Source of the DNA: Sepioteuthis lessoniana | Lineage: Eukaryota; Mollusca; Cephalopoda; Myopsida; Loliginidae | Assembly: GCA_963585895.1 (NCBI GenBank) | Contig: OY757916.1 | Location: 17,613,129-17,677,128, forward strand | DNA length: 64,000 nt | Reading direction: 5' to 3' | In this document: one piece after another, positions 45,700 to 56,477 of the stretch | Layout: each line of letters starts with the position of its first letter | Position numbering within the stretch: position 1 is the first letter of the stretch | Program-made: the position numbers and the translations under genes | Notes under the pieces: generated by a model | What the model saw: only the letters and a program-made list of their open reading frames with translations | What the model was told of the DNA's origin: nothing | Databases searched by the model: none

Positions 45700-46590
45700 T
45701 TTGAAATCATTTAACTGTTTGCAAATGATCTGTATTTAAAAGAGTTAATCGATGCTTTAATTGTTTAAGAGGGGTTTTATAATTAGTTACTTTAAAACAT
45801 TTAATTATCTGGAAATAATTGGTGTTAGAATAAAATAATTGAAATCATATAACTGTGTGCAAACAAATTACTGTTTTTGTATAAGAATAATTACTTGAAA
45901 CCATATTTTTGGTTATATATTATTAATTTTTGTTAAGAATACCTAAAACTATTTAACTGTGTGCAAATTATTTGTATTAAAAATGGTTACTAGAAAATAT
46001 AATTGTTTATTAAGGATTATTATTATTAGTTACTTGAAACCATATAATTACTTGGAAATTATTGGAATTAGATTAGAATACTGGAAACCACATAAATGCA
46101 TCCAAATTATTTGTATTCGAGAGGAATACTTAAAACCATATTACAGTTATCAAATTATTTGTATTAGATAGGAATACTTGATACCATATAACAGTTAGCA
46201 AATTATTTGTATTAGATAGGAATACTTGAAACCATATAACTGTTAGCAAATTATTTGTATTAGATAGGAATACTTGAAACCATATAATGGCAAATTATTT
46301 GTATTAGATAGGAATACTTAAAACCATATTACAGTTATCAAAATATTTGTATTAGATAGGAATACTTGATACCATATAACAGCAAATTATTTGTATTAGA
46401 TAGGAATACTTGAAACCATATACCTGTAAGCAAATTATTTGTATTAGATAGGAATACTTGATACCATATAACGGCAAATTATTTGTATTAGATAGGAATA
46501 CTTGATATCTTATAACTGTTAGCAAATTATTTGTATTAGATAAGAATACTTGATACCATATAACTGTATGCAAGCAAATGATTAGAGGTA
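45700..46590. repeat. 48-bp tandem repeat array (Y unit)
   Basis: TTATTTGTATTAGATAGGAA plus TACTTGAAACCATATAACTG recurs with a 48-bp period (46,155, 46,203, 46,251), with 43-bp variants lacking TTAGC later on. The left part is more diverged. The same unit in inverse orientation makes the 144-bp repeats at 48,530-49,040. Confidence 0.92.
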
Positions 46591-46639
46591 AAAAATCATA
46601 AAAATATGCAATGAAACATCCAAAATATAGTTATTATGA

Positions 46640-47002
46640 CAATCAAACATTGACGAGAAAGTCAAATTTCAAAAATTAAACGTAAACTAAAAGTCATCTT
46701 GGCGTTGTGGCTAAAGAGCTGGCTTGCAGATTCGAAGTAAGCAAGTTCAAATTCCATTCACTCTATTATTACGCTCACTTTCAGTTTAAAACACTTGGGA
46801 AAGGCATGAAACACCTTATCCGTCCCAACTCGGGTTAAATAGTATATTTTCTGTTCTACTAGGATGGCATAGACATTAAACAACCCACGAAGGTTGATAT
46901 TTTATTAAACAAACCAAACTATCCCAAAGTATGATGACTGAAATTTCAGCTTTAAATAAATCATAAGGAGTTGATATGCCGTTAAACAAATAGACTAAAG
47001 TA
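46640..47002 (+). mobile_element. SINE family C copy in a duplicated segment (second copy)
   Basis: SINE C at 46,690-46,915 and the same flanks as 45,242-45,655, about 1.4 kb away in direct orientation. Similarity continues beyond both SINE ends, so this is a segmental duplication and not two independent insertions. Confidence 0.8.
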
Positions 47003-47071
47003 GACCTATAAATAGTTATGACTGAAATCAAACAATTGGAAATGAATCAAATTTCGGCTTTTAATTAGGAT

Positions 47072-48022
47072 TTGCTATGCTACGAGCTATATTGAACAAA
47101 TCCTGGAAGCAACATCCCATGAAACAACAGTTGTACGGCCACCAACCTCCTATCTGTAAAAGTATCTACATAAGACAAACAAGGCATACAAGTCACTGCT
47201 GCAGAAGCAAGGACAAACTCACAGATGATATTCTCCTATGGACTTCTTCACAGTGTAAGCCGACCTAGAAGAACTTACCTTTGCCCAGTCAGCTGGGGCA
47301 GTAGAATACACTGACTGAACCTCTGCAGAGGGGTAAGACCCCCCCCAAACGAGTGTTCTGGATATGACACTAAACACTCTGATAGTGAGGTTCCAGCAGT
47401 GCTAGAGCTTTGGGGAATATGGAGTACCCCTTCATTGCCATCGCTTCTAGGTCCACTCTGGCCCAGAGTGGTAGCACCTGATAGGGCTCTATCTATGGGT
47501 TAAATAGAACTAACAGCATACTTATGCTAAACTGAATTGTTTGAGTAAACTGAATAGCTTGAAATAGAAATGTTTTTGACAATTAAACCGTACTTACATT
47601 TAAACTGCGTGCTCATGCTTAACTGAATTATTTCAAATAGAACTGTTTTTCGACATTAAAACTGTATTTACACTTAACTGAATTGTTACATATAATAGTC
47701 AATAGTTTGAAATGGAAATGTTTTTGACAATTAAACTGTGTACTTATGCTAAAGTGAATTGTTTTAAATAGAACAGATTATTTACATAAAAATAGATTTG
47801 GCGTTAAATAGCCTACAAAGGTTGATATGCCATAAAACCCACTAAACCAAACCAAACCAAGAACTTACCTACAACAGCTCTGTAAGGACAAAGGATGTAG
47901 TGCGGAGGATCTGCCAGAAGTGATAGATGATAGGGACGAATGGAGAGAGAGAGACAGAGAGAGAGACAGAAAAATCTGTGCTAGCTGCATGACTTGATGA
48001 TGATGATGAGGAGGAGGAGGAA
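47072..48022 (+). mobile_element. LINE 3' end (family 1), split by X6
   Basis: Encodes MLRAILNKSWKQHPMKQQLYGH..RQTRHTSHC and, after X6, LQQLCKDKGCSAEDLPEVIDDRDEWRER, the C-terminal tail of a non-LTR retrotransposon that I recall as common in octopus genomes (possibly RTE clade). It ends in (GA)n and (GAT)n at 47,940-48,020; the related copy at 52.5-53.5 kb also ends in (ATG)n. Stops show it is dead. Confidence 0.75.
47269..47870 (+). mobile_element. Element X copy X6, full length
   Basis: A 578-bp element (47,281-47,858) is flanked by the exact 12-bp duplication AAGAACTTACCT (47,269-47,280 and 47,859-47,870) in LINE family 1. It starts TTGCCCAGTCAGCTGGGGC and ends GGTTGATATGCCATAAAACCC with an (AACC)n tail. 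It defines both ends of X together with X7. Confidence 0.93.
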
Positions 48023-48129
48023 GCAAATAAACCAAAGCAAACCTGTTTCTAAGCGAAAACAGTAAGGCAATTTTATGTAACGGTCGATAAGGATATATTT
48101 CACGTCTGCAATCCGCAGCGTTCAAATAG

Positions 48130-48424
48130 CCACGTGAAAATTTTGCGGCTTGGCTTTTGCAAAACTATTTCTGTCTCAAATCTCTTTCTCCTTATTTCTC
48201 GGGTCGCGAATTAAAGAGGCGAGGGTTAAATGCCCCGTCTCATTAATTTACTTTATGGGGATGAATATCAAAGTATCTACTTTCTACAAAGCAACTCTTC
48301 ATTTTCATTTTCAATGTAAGTATTTCATTGACTCACCAAACAGAAATATTTTTGGCGTCGGAGGAAATTATTCAATGTTCTTGTTAACGATTGTACTGAT
48401 GGTTGGTAGGTGTTTAAACGCATA
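48130..48424. other. Unassigned low-copy sequence
   Basis: An open frame (48,150-48,446) crosses it but ends in X tail. No domain recognised. Confidence 0.4.
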
Positions 48425-48475
48425 TCAATCCTTGTGGTTTATTTAATGCCAAATCCTGTTTTTATTCGTATGATC
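48425..48475 (-). mobile_element. Retroposon 3' end (minus)
   Basis: CATATCAATCCTTGTGG..TTTAATGCCAAATCC is the complement of the X/SINE-C tail. The Y-unit tandem repeats follow directly, so Y units may be the body of a related retroposon. Confidence 0.6.
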
Positions 48476-48529
48476 TGTAAGCGAATAGTTTGAAGGTAAC
48501 TTTATTTTTAAACGAGTTATTTGAGCACA

Positions 48530-49045
48530 TTTGTTTGCACACAGTCAGATAGTTTCAGCTATTCCTATCCAATACAAATAAATCTATTTAATATTAATCG
48601 TCTGTTTGAACATAGTTAAAGGTTTTAAACAATTGTTATCTAACACAAATATTTCAATTTCATTTTAGCCTATTTTGTTTGCACACAGTCAGATTGTTTC
48701 AGCTATTTTTATCCAACACAAAATAATCTATTTAATATTAATCGTTGGTTTGAACATAGTTAAAGGGTTTAAACAATTGTTATCTAACACAAATATTTCA
48801 AATTCATTTTAGCCTATGTTGTTTGCACACAGTCAGATTGTTTCTGCTATTCTTATCCAACACAAATAAATCTATTTAATATTAATCATTTGTTTGAACA
48901 TAGTTAAAGGGTTTAAACAATTGTTATCTAATACAAATATTTCAATTTCATTTTAGCCTATTTTGTTTGCACACAGATAGTTTCAGCTATTCCTATCCAA
49001 CACAAATAAATCTATTTCATTTTAGCTTATTCTGTTTGCACACAG
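48530..49045. repeat. 144-bp tandem repeat, 3+ copies
   Basis: GCACACAG recurs at 48,537, 48,681, 48,825 and 48,969, each exactly 144 bp apart. Each unit includes TTTCAGCTATTCTTATCC, AATCTATTTAATATTAATCG and GTTTAAACAATTGTTATC. 144 is 3 x 48, and the words are complements of the 48-bp array, so this is a trimeric higher-order version. Confidence 0.93.
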
Positions 49046-49139
49046 TTGAATGGTTTCATTTATTACTATTAAACGTTAGTAATTTTATTAATCAACAATT
49101 CCAATCGAATACAGACAATTTGCATGCAGCTATCTGCTT

Positions 49140-50645
49140 TCAAATAATAATAATAAAACAAAAATGGGAAGAAAAACAACTCTGTGGATGTTTTAAGCGA
49201 CAAACAAGTGACATCTCACACGAGAAACGTTGGATGGGACGAAGAAAGGGAAACCTTAAGAGAGAAAATATGTCTCTTATAACAGCAGCACAAATTAATG
49301 CTTGCCCAGTCGGCTGGGGCTGTAGAATACACTGACTGCACCTCTGCAGAGGGATAAGACCCCCCCCACCCAACGAGTGTTCTGGATATGACACTAAACA
49401 CTCTGATAGTGAGGTTCCAGCAGTGCTGGAGCTTTGGGGAATGCGGAGTACCCCTTCATTGCCATTGCTCCCAGGTTCACTCTGGCCCGGAGTGGTAGCA
49501 CCTGATAGGGCCCTATCTATGGGTTAAATAGAACTAACAGCATACTTATGCTAAAATGAATTCTTTGAGTAAACTGAATAGCTTGAAATAGAAATGTTTT
49601 TGACAATTAAACCGTACTTACATTTAAACTGCGTGCTTATGCTTAACTGAATTATTTGAAATAGAACTGTTTTTCGACATTAAAACTGTATTTACACTCA
49701 ACTGAATTGTTACATATAACTGCTTGAATAGTTTGAAATGGAAATGTTTTTGACAATTAACCTGTGTACTTATGCTAAAGTGAATTGTTTTAAATAGAAC
49801 AGATTATTTACATAAAAATGGATTTGGCGTTAAATAACCTACAAAGGTTGATATGCCATAAAACCCAACAAACCAAACCAAACCAAACCAAACCAAACAA
49901 ACTAATGCCTTAAGGACCAATCATATCAAAGCAAGAATTGATAAGACGGAAAAAAAACGGCAGATGTAGGTATGTGGTGATAACGAAACGATCAATCAAA
50001 TAATAAGCGAATGCAGTAAATTAGCACAGAGGGTATAAGACTAGACACGACTGGGTGGACAAGTTAATCCACTGGAAATTGTGCAAGAAATTGAAATTTC
50101 ATCATATGAACAAGTGGTATATGCCACACAATCCCAGAGGTGTGTGTACATCTCATTCTGAAGAGTGTGACGTACACAATCCTCTGGGATTTTGAGATAT
50201 AGACAGATCACCACATCTCAGCCAGACCTTGAACCTTGTAATAATCTACAACAAAAAAAAAGAGAACTTGCCGAATTGTGGACTTTAATGACTCGGCTGA
50301 TCACAGAGTAAAATTGAAAGATTGAAAGAAAGTGAAAAGAAGGATAAATACTGGAACCTTGCTAGGGAATTGAAAAAAACTGTGAAACATGAAAGTGACG
50401 ATGATACTAATTGTTATTGGTGCTCTTGCTACAGTTACCAAAATATTGGTACAAGGACTGAAGGATTTGTAAAATAGGGGTCGAGTGGAGACCATACAAA
50501 TTACAGTATTTGGGGGATCGGCCAGATTACTGAAAAGTGTCCTGGAGACTTGAGGAGACTTGCTGTCTCTCAAACTCCAGTGAGAAACCATTGGGTAACG
50601 CTGATATGAAAAACTTGAAAAGGAGTTAACATAATAATCCTTTGT
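49140..50645 (+). mobile_element. RLE-type LINE 3' part, split by X7
   Basis: Aligns with the 63.2-64.0-kb copy: KQKWEEKQLCGCFKR..ISHEKRW before X7, then, after it, a CCHC-like region and the endonuclease-like block, ending with ILVQGLKDL-like sequence near 50,480. A small inverted pair (CCAGAGG..CCTCTGG) lies at 50,138-50,200. It is not functional. Confidence 0.75.
49291..49908 (+). mobile_element. Element X copy X7, full length, with hairpin domain
   Basis: 596 bp (49,302-49,897) flanked by CAAA(T/C)TAATGC-type 11-bp duplications (49,291-49,301 and 49,898-49,908) in the LINE. The 5' domain holds five inverted repeats: CCTCTGCAGAGG (49,341), CCAGCAGTGCTGG (49,417), GGGGAATGCGGAGTACCCC (49,436), CACTCTGGCCCGGAGTG (49,478) and GATAGGGCCCTATC (49,504). 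Next come four or five ~55-bp subrepeats and the shared tail, ending (AACC)n. An A-box-like TGCCCAGTCGG and B-box-like GGTTCCAGCAG occur, but too far apart to be confident of Pol III. Confidence 0.93.
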
Positions 50646-50649
50646 AAAT

Positions 50650-51145
50650 GATTGAACAGTTCTATTTGACCGATAGATGGAGCTTCGGGGTCTTAGTTGA
50701 GCTAAGAGTAATGGTAATGAAGGGGTAAACACATTCCTCAAACTTCAGGACAGGAGCCTCACCATCAGATGCAGTTAAGTGTCATTCCAAACGTGATCGA
50801 TCCTCAGACACCTTTTTCGAGCACTTTTAAGATAAAAAGTATTGGGTGTTTGTCACAAGAGTAAATTGGGGAATTCGTTCGAGACAATCATATGATGCTA
50901 GGGCTTGACCTAACTAGCGGACTGATCGGACTGCACCTCTCCGACCGCCCGTCTAACTTTGTAAAGGTCAAAGTGGAGTGTTGCAGGTCGATTGACCACT
51001 TAGGTTACTTCGTCAGGGAGTGCTCAGACACCAGTATCCCATCCTCAAAGATTACGTAACGACTGACAACAGGTGGCCTCGATGGAGAGGTCTCCCTCAC
51101 TAGAGGTGCAGTCGACGAATTCTCCAGTCCCAATTGACCGGATGA
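50650..51145 (-). mobile_element. Element X copy X11 (decayed, minus), interrupted
   Basis: X 5'-domain complement at 50,650-50,795 and 51,080-51,145 (GAGGTGCAGTC..CCAATTGACCGG). About 280 bp of unrelated sequence (50,797-51,075) separates them. Confidence 0.55.
50797..51075. other. Unassigned insertion in X11
   Basis: A ~280-bp stretch, GC-richer than its surroundings (for example GGACTGCACCTCTCCGACCG). Neither A nor B box was convincing. Nature unknown. Confidence 0.35.
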
Positions 51146-51484
51146 TGAATATTCTGAAATAATTAGCCAGAACAAATTAACAATCCTGGACTCCAGAAAA
51201 TAATTATCTTATTTAATCAACTAATTGCTTAGTGAGTTGGATTCTCAGTTTAAATTTAAGAGAGAGTTTCCTATAGAAGAGGTGATTTTTATTTGGTGCA
51301 GCCCAGCAATAGATTTTACTAACCTAATTGAAATAATTATTTGAGTTGATGGGCATCTAAATAGTTCTTTAATCTCCGAAAAAAAAACGTTTTAAACATC
51401 ACCTTGCGTCTTACATGTGAAGATATGGCCATTTCTTGGCTTATTCTAACACTTAACGCTCACAGACCGTCATTTCTATCTTGT

Positions 51485-51890
51485 CCAACTCTATAATTGG
51501 GTAAGCGTTTAATAACCTCTGCTAAAATGGGGTACGTTTAATCTCCCATGTTAAAATGGGGGTGTATTAAATAACCCAAGCTAAAAAATAGGTGCGTTTG
51601 ATATTCTCTTTAGAAATGGGGGTGCATTAAAAAATTTTCTGCTGAAACTTGAGTGCGTTTGATATCCTCCTGCTAAAACTGGGGTGCATTTAATATCGCC
51701 TGCTAAAAGAGAGGTGCATTAAATATCCGATGATAAAATTGGGGTGCGTTTTATATTCCCTTTTAAAATGGATGAGCGTTTAATATCCCATGCTAAAATG
51801 GAGTTGCTTTCAATATGCCATGCTAAATTGGGGGGGGGTATATAACTCTTGTGAAATGGGGGTGCAATTTATATCCTCTGCTGAGATTGA
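51485..51890. repeat. ~32-bp minisatellite
   Basis: About 12 diverged copies of a unit like GGGGTGCGTTTAATATCCC plus TGCTAAAAT. Period varies from 30 to 34 bp. Confidence 0.85.
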
Positions 51891-51892
51891 TT

Positions 51893-52020
51893 GTTTGTTT
51901 GGGTTTTATGGCATAACAACATTTGTAGGTTATTAAATGCCAAATCCATTTTTATACAAATAAACAATTCTATTTCAAACAATTCAGTATAATTGTCAAA
52001 AAGCTATTCAGTTTTGTCTA
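51893..52020 (-). mobile_element. Element X 3' end (minus)
   Basis: GGTTTTATGGCATAACAAC..TTATTAAATGCCAAATCC and part of a subrepeat; the 5' domain is absent. Confidence 0.7.
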
Positions 52021-52164
52021 ACAGTTCAGACAACGCGGGATATTGATTGCTTTTCTTATATTTGTGTCCTTCTTCGCCTATTCAAAGGCTTGTTCACTTT
52101 TACCAGAAGATGACACACCACATGTGGGGCATTCATATTAGAGTAAGTTTCAATCATTTGTTTT

Positions 52165-52465
52165 CCCACCCTGTTGACTGGGCTTAGTATACGCTAACTA
52201 TATGCCCTACTTGGGGTTTAGACCCACTCAAGGGCGCGTGAAGTACCTCTTCATTGCTATTACTCCCATTAGAGTACCTGTTAACGTTCCATTTATGAGT
52301 TAAATAGAAATCTTTGAAAACTATTCATATTCGATACGTATGTAAATAAAAAAAAAACTTAAAAAAACAACTGTACAAAAATATGGATTATAATGTGCAA
52401 TTAACTCAACCCCTCACCTTTAGGCAGAGAACATCCTTAGACAGGTTGATATACCGTTAAAACTA
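52165..52465 (+). mobile_element. Element X copy X13 (strongly decayed)
   Basis: CTGTTGACTGGGCTTAGTATACGC, TACCTCTTCATTGC and GAGTTAAATAGAA match the X 5' domain at reduced identity. A tail-like GGTTGATATACCGTTAAAAC lies at 52,440-52,465. Confidence 0.6.
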
Positions 52466-52499
52466 ATAATTTGATTTTTTTTCCATGTATAATTAAATT

Positions 52500-53512
52500 A
52501 CCCAGGCTGAATCCCCGTTGCATAATCTGGAACGTACATTGGCCTCCATGTGAACACGGACAAAACAGAGTACATGTGCTTTAATCAAAAAGGAGATATC
52601 TCCACTCAAAATGGTGGTTCTTCGAAAATAGTGGACAGGTTCACCTACTTTGGAAGCAGCATCTCATCTACTGAAAATGACATCAATACACGAAGCGAAG
52701 GCATGGGCAGCTATCGATAGGCTATCAGTTATATGGAAGTCAGACCTATCCGATAAGATAAAACGCATTTTTTTCCAAGCAGCGGTCGTGTCAATTCTAC
52801 TATATGGATGCACCATATGAACGCTGACTAAGCGTATACATATTTACCCAACCCCTCCGCTCGAGCAGGATATGACACAAGGTCAATTTTTGAATTCAGA
52901 GTTTTCCTTCTCCTAGACTAGTTGCCTCAGCAAGGCTGAAGAACCTAGTCTGCCCTACTATTTTACACATAGCTGGAGGGAGAATAATTGGATTCATACC
53001 TTTCCCAAGAGTATTAGTGCAATGTGAAATGCAATCAGTCTCGTTCAGGATTTTAACTTGTGTCGCCGTGTCCATTTCCTACGACGCTAACCATTACACC
53101 ACGAGTACCTCCTACTGACTAAGCCTATAGAGAAAAAGCTTGATAGTAATTGCAAAAGAATGCTACGAGCTATATTGAACAAATCCTGGAAGCAATATCC
53201 CACAAAACAGCAGCTGTACGGCCACCTATCTCCCATCTCTAAAGCCATCCAAATTAGACGAACAAGACATGAAGGACACTGCTGGAGAAGTAAGCACAAA
53301 CTCAGAAGTCGCTTGTAAGTGTGTCCTTACTTCAAGGGACCTCTTTACATGGACGTGAAAGTGTCGAATGACCAGCTAGAACTTATCTACAACTGGTCTG
53401 TATAGACACCGGATGTAGTCTAAAAGACCAACCGGAAGTGATAGACGATAGTCGTGGAAAACCGTACCAGCGGCACGGCATGATGATGATGATGATGATG
53501 ATGATGATATTA
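52500..53512 (+). mobile_element. LINE 3' part (family 1), split by SINE A, with (ATG)n tail
   Basis: Frameshifted coding remnants read LHNLERTLASM, DKTEYMCFNQKGDISTQNGG, VDRFTYFGSSISSTENDINTR and AWAAIDRLSVIWKSDLSDK. After the SINE come TRMLRAILNKSWKQYP-like, RRTRHEGHCW and CTDTGC-like pieces. This is the reverse transcriptase C-terminal region of a non-LTR element. The 3' end is (ATG)n at 53,483-53,509. LINE family 1 at 47-48 kb is the same family. Confidence 0.78.
52824..53129 (-). mobile_element. tRNA-derived SINE, family A, nested in LINE family 1
   Basis: A minus-strand SINE at 52,839-53,114 is flanked by CTGACTAAGC(G/C)TATA (52,824-52,838 and 53,115-53,129), 14 of 15 bases identical. 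The A-box complement CGCTAACCATTACACCACG is intact; the B box is weak. Confidence 0.88.
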
Positions 53513-53689
53513 TAAAATTACATCTTCAATTGTTTAGAATTAACCTAACAACCATATTTCTTTTGTCTTTCCCTCTCTTAACCTCGTAGAAGATGTAGAC
53601 CTATCCCAAATTACTCACAACACAACTGTATATCAAATATGACATTGTCTATTTTAGAACTGCTTCTTTGAACTGGCTTGACTTATCCG

Positions 53690-54560
53690 TTTACTACCTC
53701 AAGCAAAATATGTGGAATTAGCACACTTAAAGATGTTCACCAAATTTTCTTTTTATTTCGTGACGAATAAACCAATAACTGATAAAAAGAAAACCTCATC
53801 ACTCATGGCATTTGTGTGAGTAGGTGGCTGGTAATTTATCGAATTTTACTTCAGCAGATTTAGCTGCCCTTTTAAATGACACAGTATGTTAATAGTTACA
53901 TTTGTATCGAAAGTAAAATATTAATTTTTTTAAAAATTGAGCATACCAACGAAGATAACAAATTCAGAAAATTTCTAAGCACTTGTTCACCTGGATTTCC
54001 CTTTCTTATACTTTAATTCTTGCCCACCGTTTGAGTGTTATATTCTAAATTTCTTAACAATTTTATATTTTTTACGTTCTTTTTCGAGTCTTTAAAGTTT
54101 TTACGTTTAAAAAAGAAAAGAAAAAAAAAGTAAAATACTAAATTTTACTTCGATAGTACGGCATAGATTTTTTTTGTAATATTTATAAATAGGCAAAAAT
54201 TTCATGGATAACAACGAAGATAACACGTTCAGAAAGTTTGTAGCACTTGCTTACCTAGATTTCCCATTCGTATATTTCGATTCTCGGTCACCGTTTGTTT
54301 TCTTAACAATTCGTAACGCCCGCTTTTTGGTTAACGGTTTTTTGTTAAAAACAAAATTCCTCTCACGTGACTTGAAGACAAGAAAGTGGTACTACTAAAA
54401 TTATTTAAACTTCAGTTTTCTATGTTCCTTTACTAGTTTCCAAATTTTCTTGGCATGTTTTTTTTTTTCCTCCAAAATTACAAAGGAAAAAAACTAAATT
54501 TATTTCAATAGTATAGATTGTTTTTGTGTCCTGTTTTTCTGGGCATAGAAATTATTCAAC
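53690..54560. repeat. Diverged ~255-bp tandem duplication
   Basis: AACGAAGATAACA..TTCAGAAA..TTTCCC..TCACCGTTTG and AAATTTTACTTC..ATAGATT blocks occur in the same order at about 53,935-54,190 and 54,190-54,540, and partly at 53,840. No coding frame. The module GGAATTAGCACACTTAAAGATG (53,716) is shared with 9.1-9.45 kb. Confidence 0.55.
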
Positions 54561-54771
54561 TTGGGAAATCATTTTTAAACTTTCACTGCTGATCAAACAA
54601 GGCGTTGAAGAACGATAAAGATTTTATTTTAGTTTGAACGCCTTGTGTAATACTTGGAAACATATTACTGAATAGATATTATTTGTATAAGATAAGAATA
54701 CTTGAAACCATAGAGTCGTGTGTAAATTATTTGTATTAAGTATGCAAACAAATGAATAAACGTAGGAATTA

Positions 54772-55012
54772 GGTTAGGTTTCTTTGTTTGATGGCTTGCC
54801 AACCGTCGTGGGTTATTTAATGCTAAAGCCATCCTTGTAGAAGAACACTAGTGGTATTATTTAACCTATAGTTGCAGAGAAATACATGAGTTCATGCCTT
54901 TATCAAGGGTATTAGTCAGAAAGTAAACGTAATATAGCAATTGGAGTTCGAACTCGCTTACTTCGAGTCCGTAGTCGAGCACTTTAGCCATTATACCACG
55001 TTTAGTTTTGTT
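54772..55012 (-). mobile_element. tRNA-derived SINE, family C (minus)
   Basis: Tail complement GGCTTGCCAACCGTCGTGGG..TTTAATGC, body, B-box complement GGAGTTCGAACTCGC and A-box complement TTTAGCCATTATACCACG. Confidence 0.8.
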
Positions 55013-55017
55013 TGGTT

Positions 55018-55088
55018 ATCAACTCCTTATAGGTTATATCAACACCTTATAGGTTATATCAACACCTTATAGGTTATATCAACACCTG
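55018..55088. repeat. 22-bp tandem repeat, 3-4 copies
   Basis: CACCTTATAGGTTATATCAA repeats with few changes next to the SINE's 5' end. Confidence 0.9.
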
Positions 55089-55215
55089 AGTAAGAATTAA
55101 TTGAATTATACAGAAATACTTTGTATTATGTTCAAACAAATAAAGAAAAAAGGATAAAAATGAATAAAACTTTGAAAATAGTTATCAGTTTAAGAATTAC
55201 TCCGATTAGATAAAA

Positions 55216-55318
55216 TACAGGGTGACCCCCAAAAAACAGAACTCATTTATTTTTGTAGAAGTAATAATGGGTTCTGTTTTTTTTTTTGTTGTTTTTTTTG
55301 TTTTTTGGTCACCCTGTA
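55216..55318. mobile_element. Palindromic mariner-type MITE
   Basis: A 99-bp element (55,218-55,316) with TA on each side. Its ends CAGGGTGACCCCCAAAAAACAG and complement GGTCACCCTG fold back along most of its length; CAGGGTG termini with TA duplications are typical of mariner-type MITEs. Confidence 0.75.
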
Positions 55319-55324
55319 CTTAAT

Positions 55325-56336
55325 TTGTCCAGTGGACTGAGGCTGTAGAATACACTGACTGCACTTCGGCAGAGGGATAATGTCACATACCCATACATGA
55401 ATATGAGAAATGTACATAGAATGTTCATAACTCATATATAGATTACATAGGAATCCCGAAACACAAAAAAACACTTACGACTTCTTAGTTCAGGTACGAA
55501 ACTTTTTATTACCTTTGAGTTAAAAGGTTTTTCGACATAAGGAGTGAGATACACAATCTTTCTATGCTAATTTTTCCATCTACCCCAAACCACGTGAGGC
55601 ACCCACCTCAAGGCCTCGACGAGCTCCGAAAGTCAACCTTCTTCTTCGGAGGCAAAAACTCAACTAACTGACTTTTCTCAAATCTCAGCCCACGCTTCTG
55701 GTGCATGACGTCATTCACATCCCCCGGTCGTATTTCTCTCTCTGAGATTTTTATTTTGACATCTCTGAATGACACATCCTCCCCGTGCGCGCGTGAACAC
55801 CTGCGCTCATGTTTGCACCTAACTAACCAATGCGCTAAGCGAAAGGTTCTCAGCCTAACTAAACCTAAAGGCAAGATATATAAAACGAAATCCCTTGACC
55901 ATTATATTACAATAAGACCCCCCCCCATGAGTGTCCTGTATATGATGCTAAAATGTCTGATGGTGAGGTTCCAGCAGTGCTGGAGCTTTGGGGAATGCGG
56001 AGCACCCCTTCATTGCCATTGTTCTCAGGTCCACTCTGGCCCGGCGGGGTAGCACCTGATAAGGCTCTATCTATGGGTTAAATAGAACTAACGGCATACT
56101 TATGCTAAACTGAATTGTTTGAGTAAACTGAATAGCATGAAATAGAAATGTTTTTGACCCTTAAACCGTATTTACATTTAAACTGCGTGCTTCTGCTAAA
56201 CTGAAACCGTAATTGCATTGAAACTGCGTGCTTATGCTAAACTGAATTATTCGAAATGGAACTGTTTTTTGACATTGAAACCGTACTTACACTAAACTGA
56301 ATTGTTTGATATAGAACTGTTTTGACATTAAACTGT
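55325..56336 (+). mobile_element. Element X copy X8, split by a solo LTR
   Basis: The X 5' end TTGTCCAGTGGACTGAGGC at 55,325 to 55,380, then, after the LTR, the rest of the 5' domain and subrepeats to about 56,336. The 3' tail is missing, and a hammerhead-like repeat begins there. Confidence 0.85.
55377..55915. mobile_element. Solo LTR inserted in X8
   Basis: A 531-bp unit (55,381-55,911) starts TGTCACAT and ends TATTACA, with the 4-bp duplication ATAA on each side, splitting the X motif GGGATAAGACCCC. TG..CA ends and 4-bp duplications match LTR retrotransposons (Ty3/Gypsy-like). A TATA-like GATATATAAAACG lies near 55,875. It differs in sequence from the LTR at 18.6 kb. Confidence 0.8.
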
Positions 56337-56355
56337 TCTGCAACTTCGAGAAAAA

Positions 56356-56414
56356 GTCATCTGATGAGATGGAACGTATACTAATATTCTCCGTCGAAAT
56401 AAATTTATAATGAC
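56356..56414 (+). ncRNA. Hammerhead ribozyme candidate HH2
   Basis: Stem I GTCAT (56,356-56,360), core CTGATGAG, stem II ATGGA..TCCGT with covarying bases relative to HH1, core CGAAA (56,395-56,399), stem III in TAAATTTA, cleavage triplet ATA and ATGAC (56,410-56,414). Compared with HH1, the A-C mismatch in stem II is an A-T pair here and a C-G becomes a T-G pair. The same ~35-bp 3' flank and (AT)n tract (56,451-56,476) follow, so HH1 and HH2 belong to one dispersed repeat of at least 100 bp. Confidence 0.65.
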
Positions 56415-56446
56415 GACTTAACCAAGTTTGAGTTTCCATCAAATTG

Positions 56447-56477
<31 letters not shown>

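Noticed and set aside
50138..50200. Small hairpin CCAGAGG..CCTCTGG as a separate element
   Set aside because: The right half matches normal LINE sequence in other copies, so the inversion is probably fortuitous.
50301..50741. 146-aa minus-strand open frame
   Set aside because: It is antisense to the decayed LINE 3' end; similar antisense frames occur at 57,170 and 60,861, over other LINE copies.
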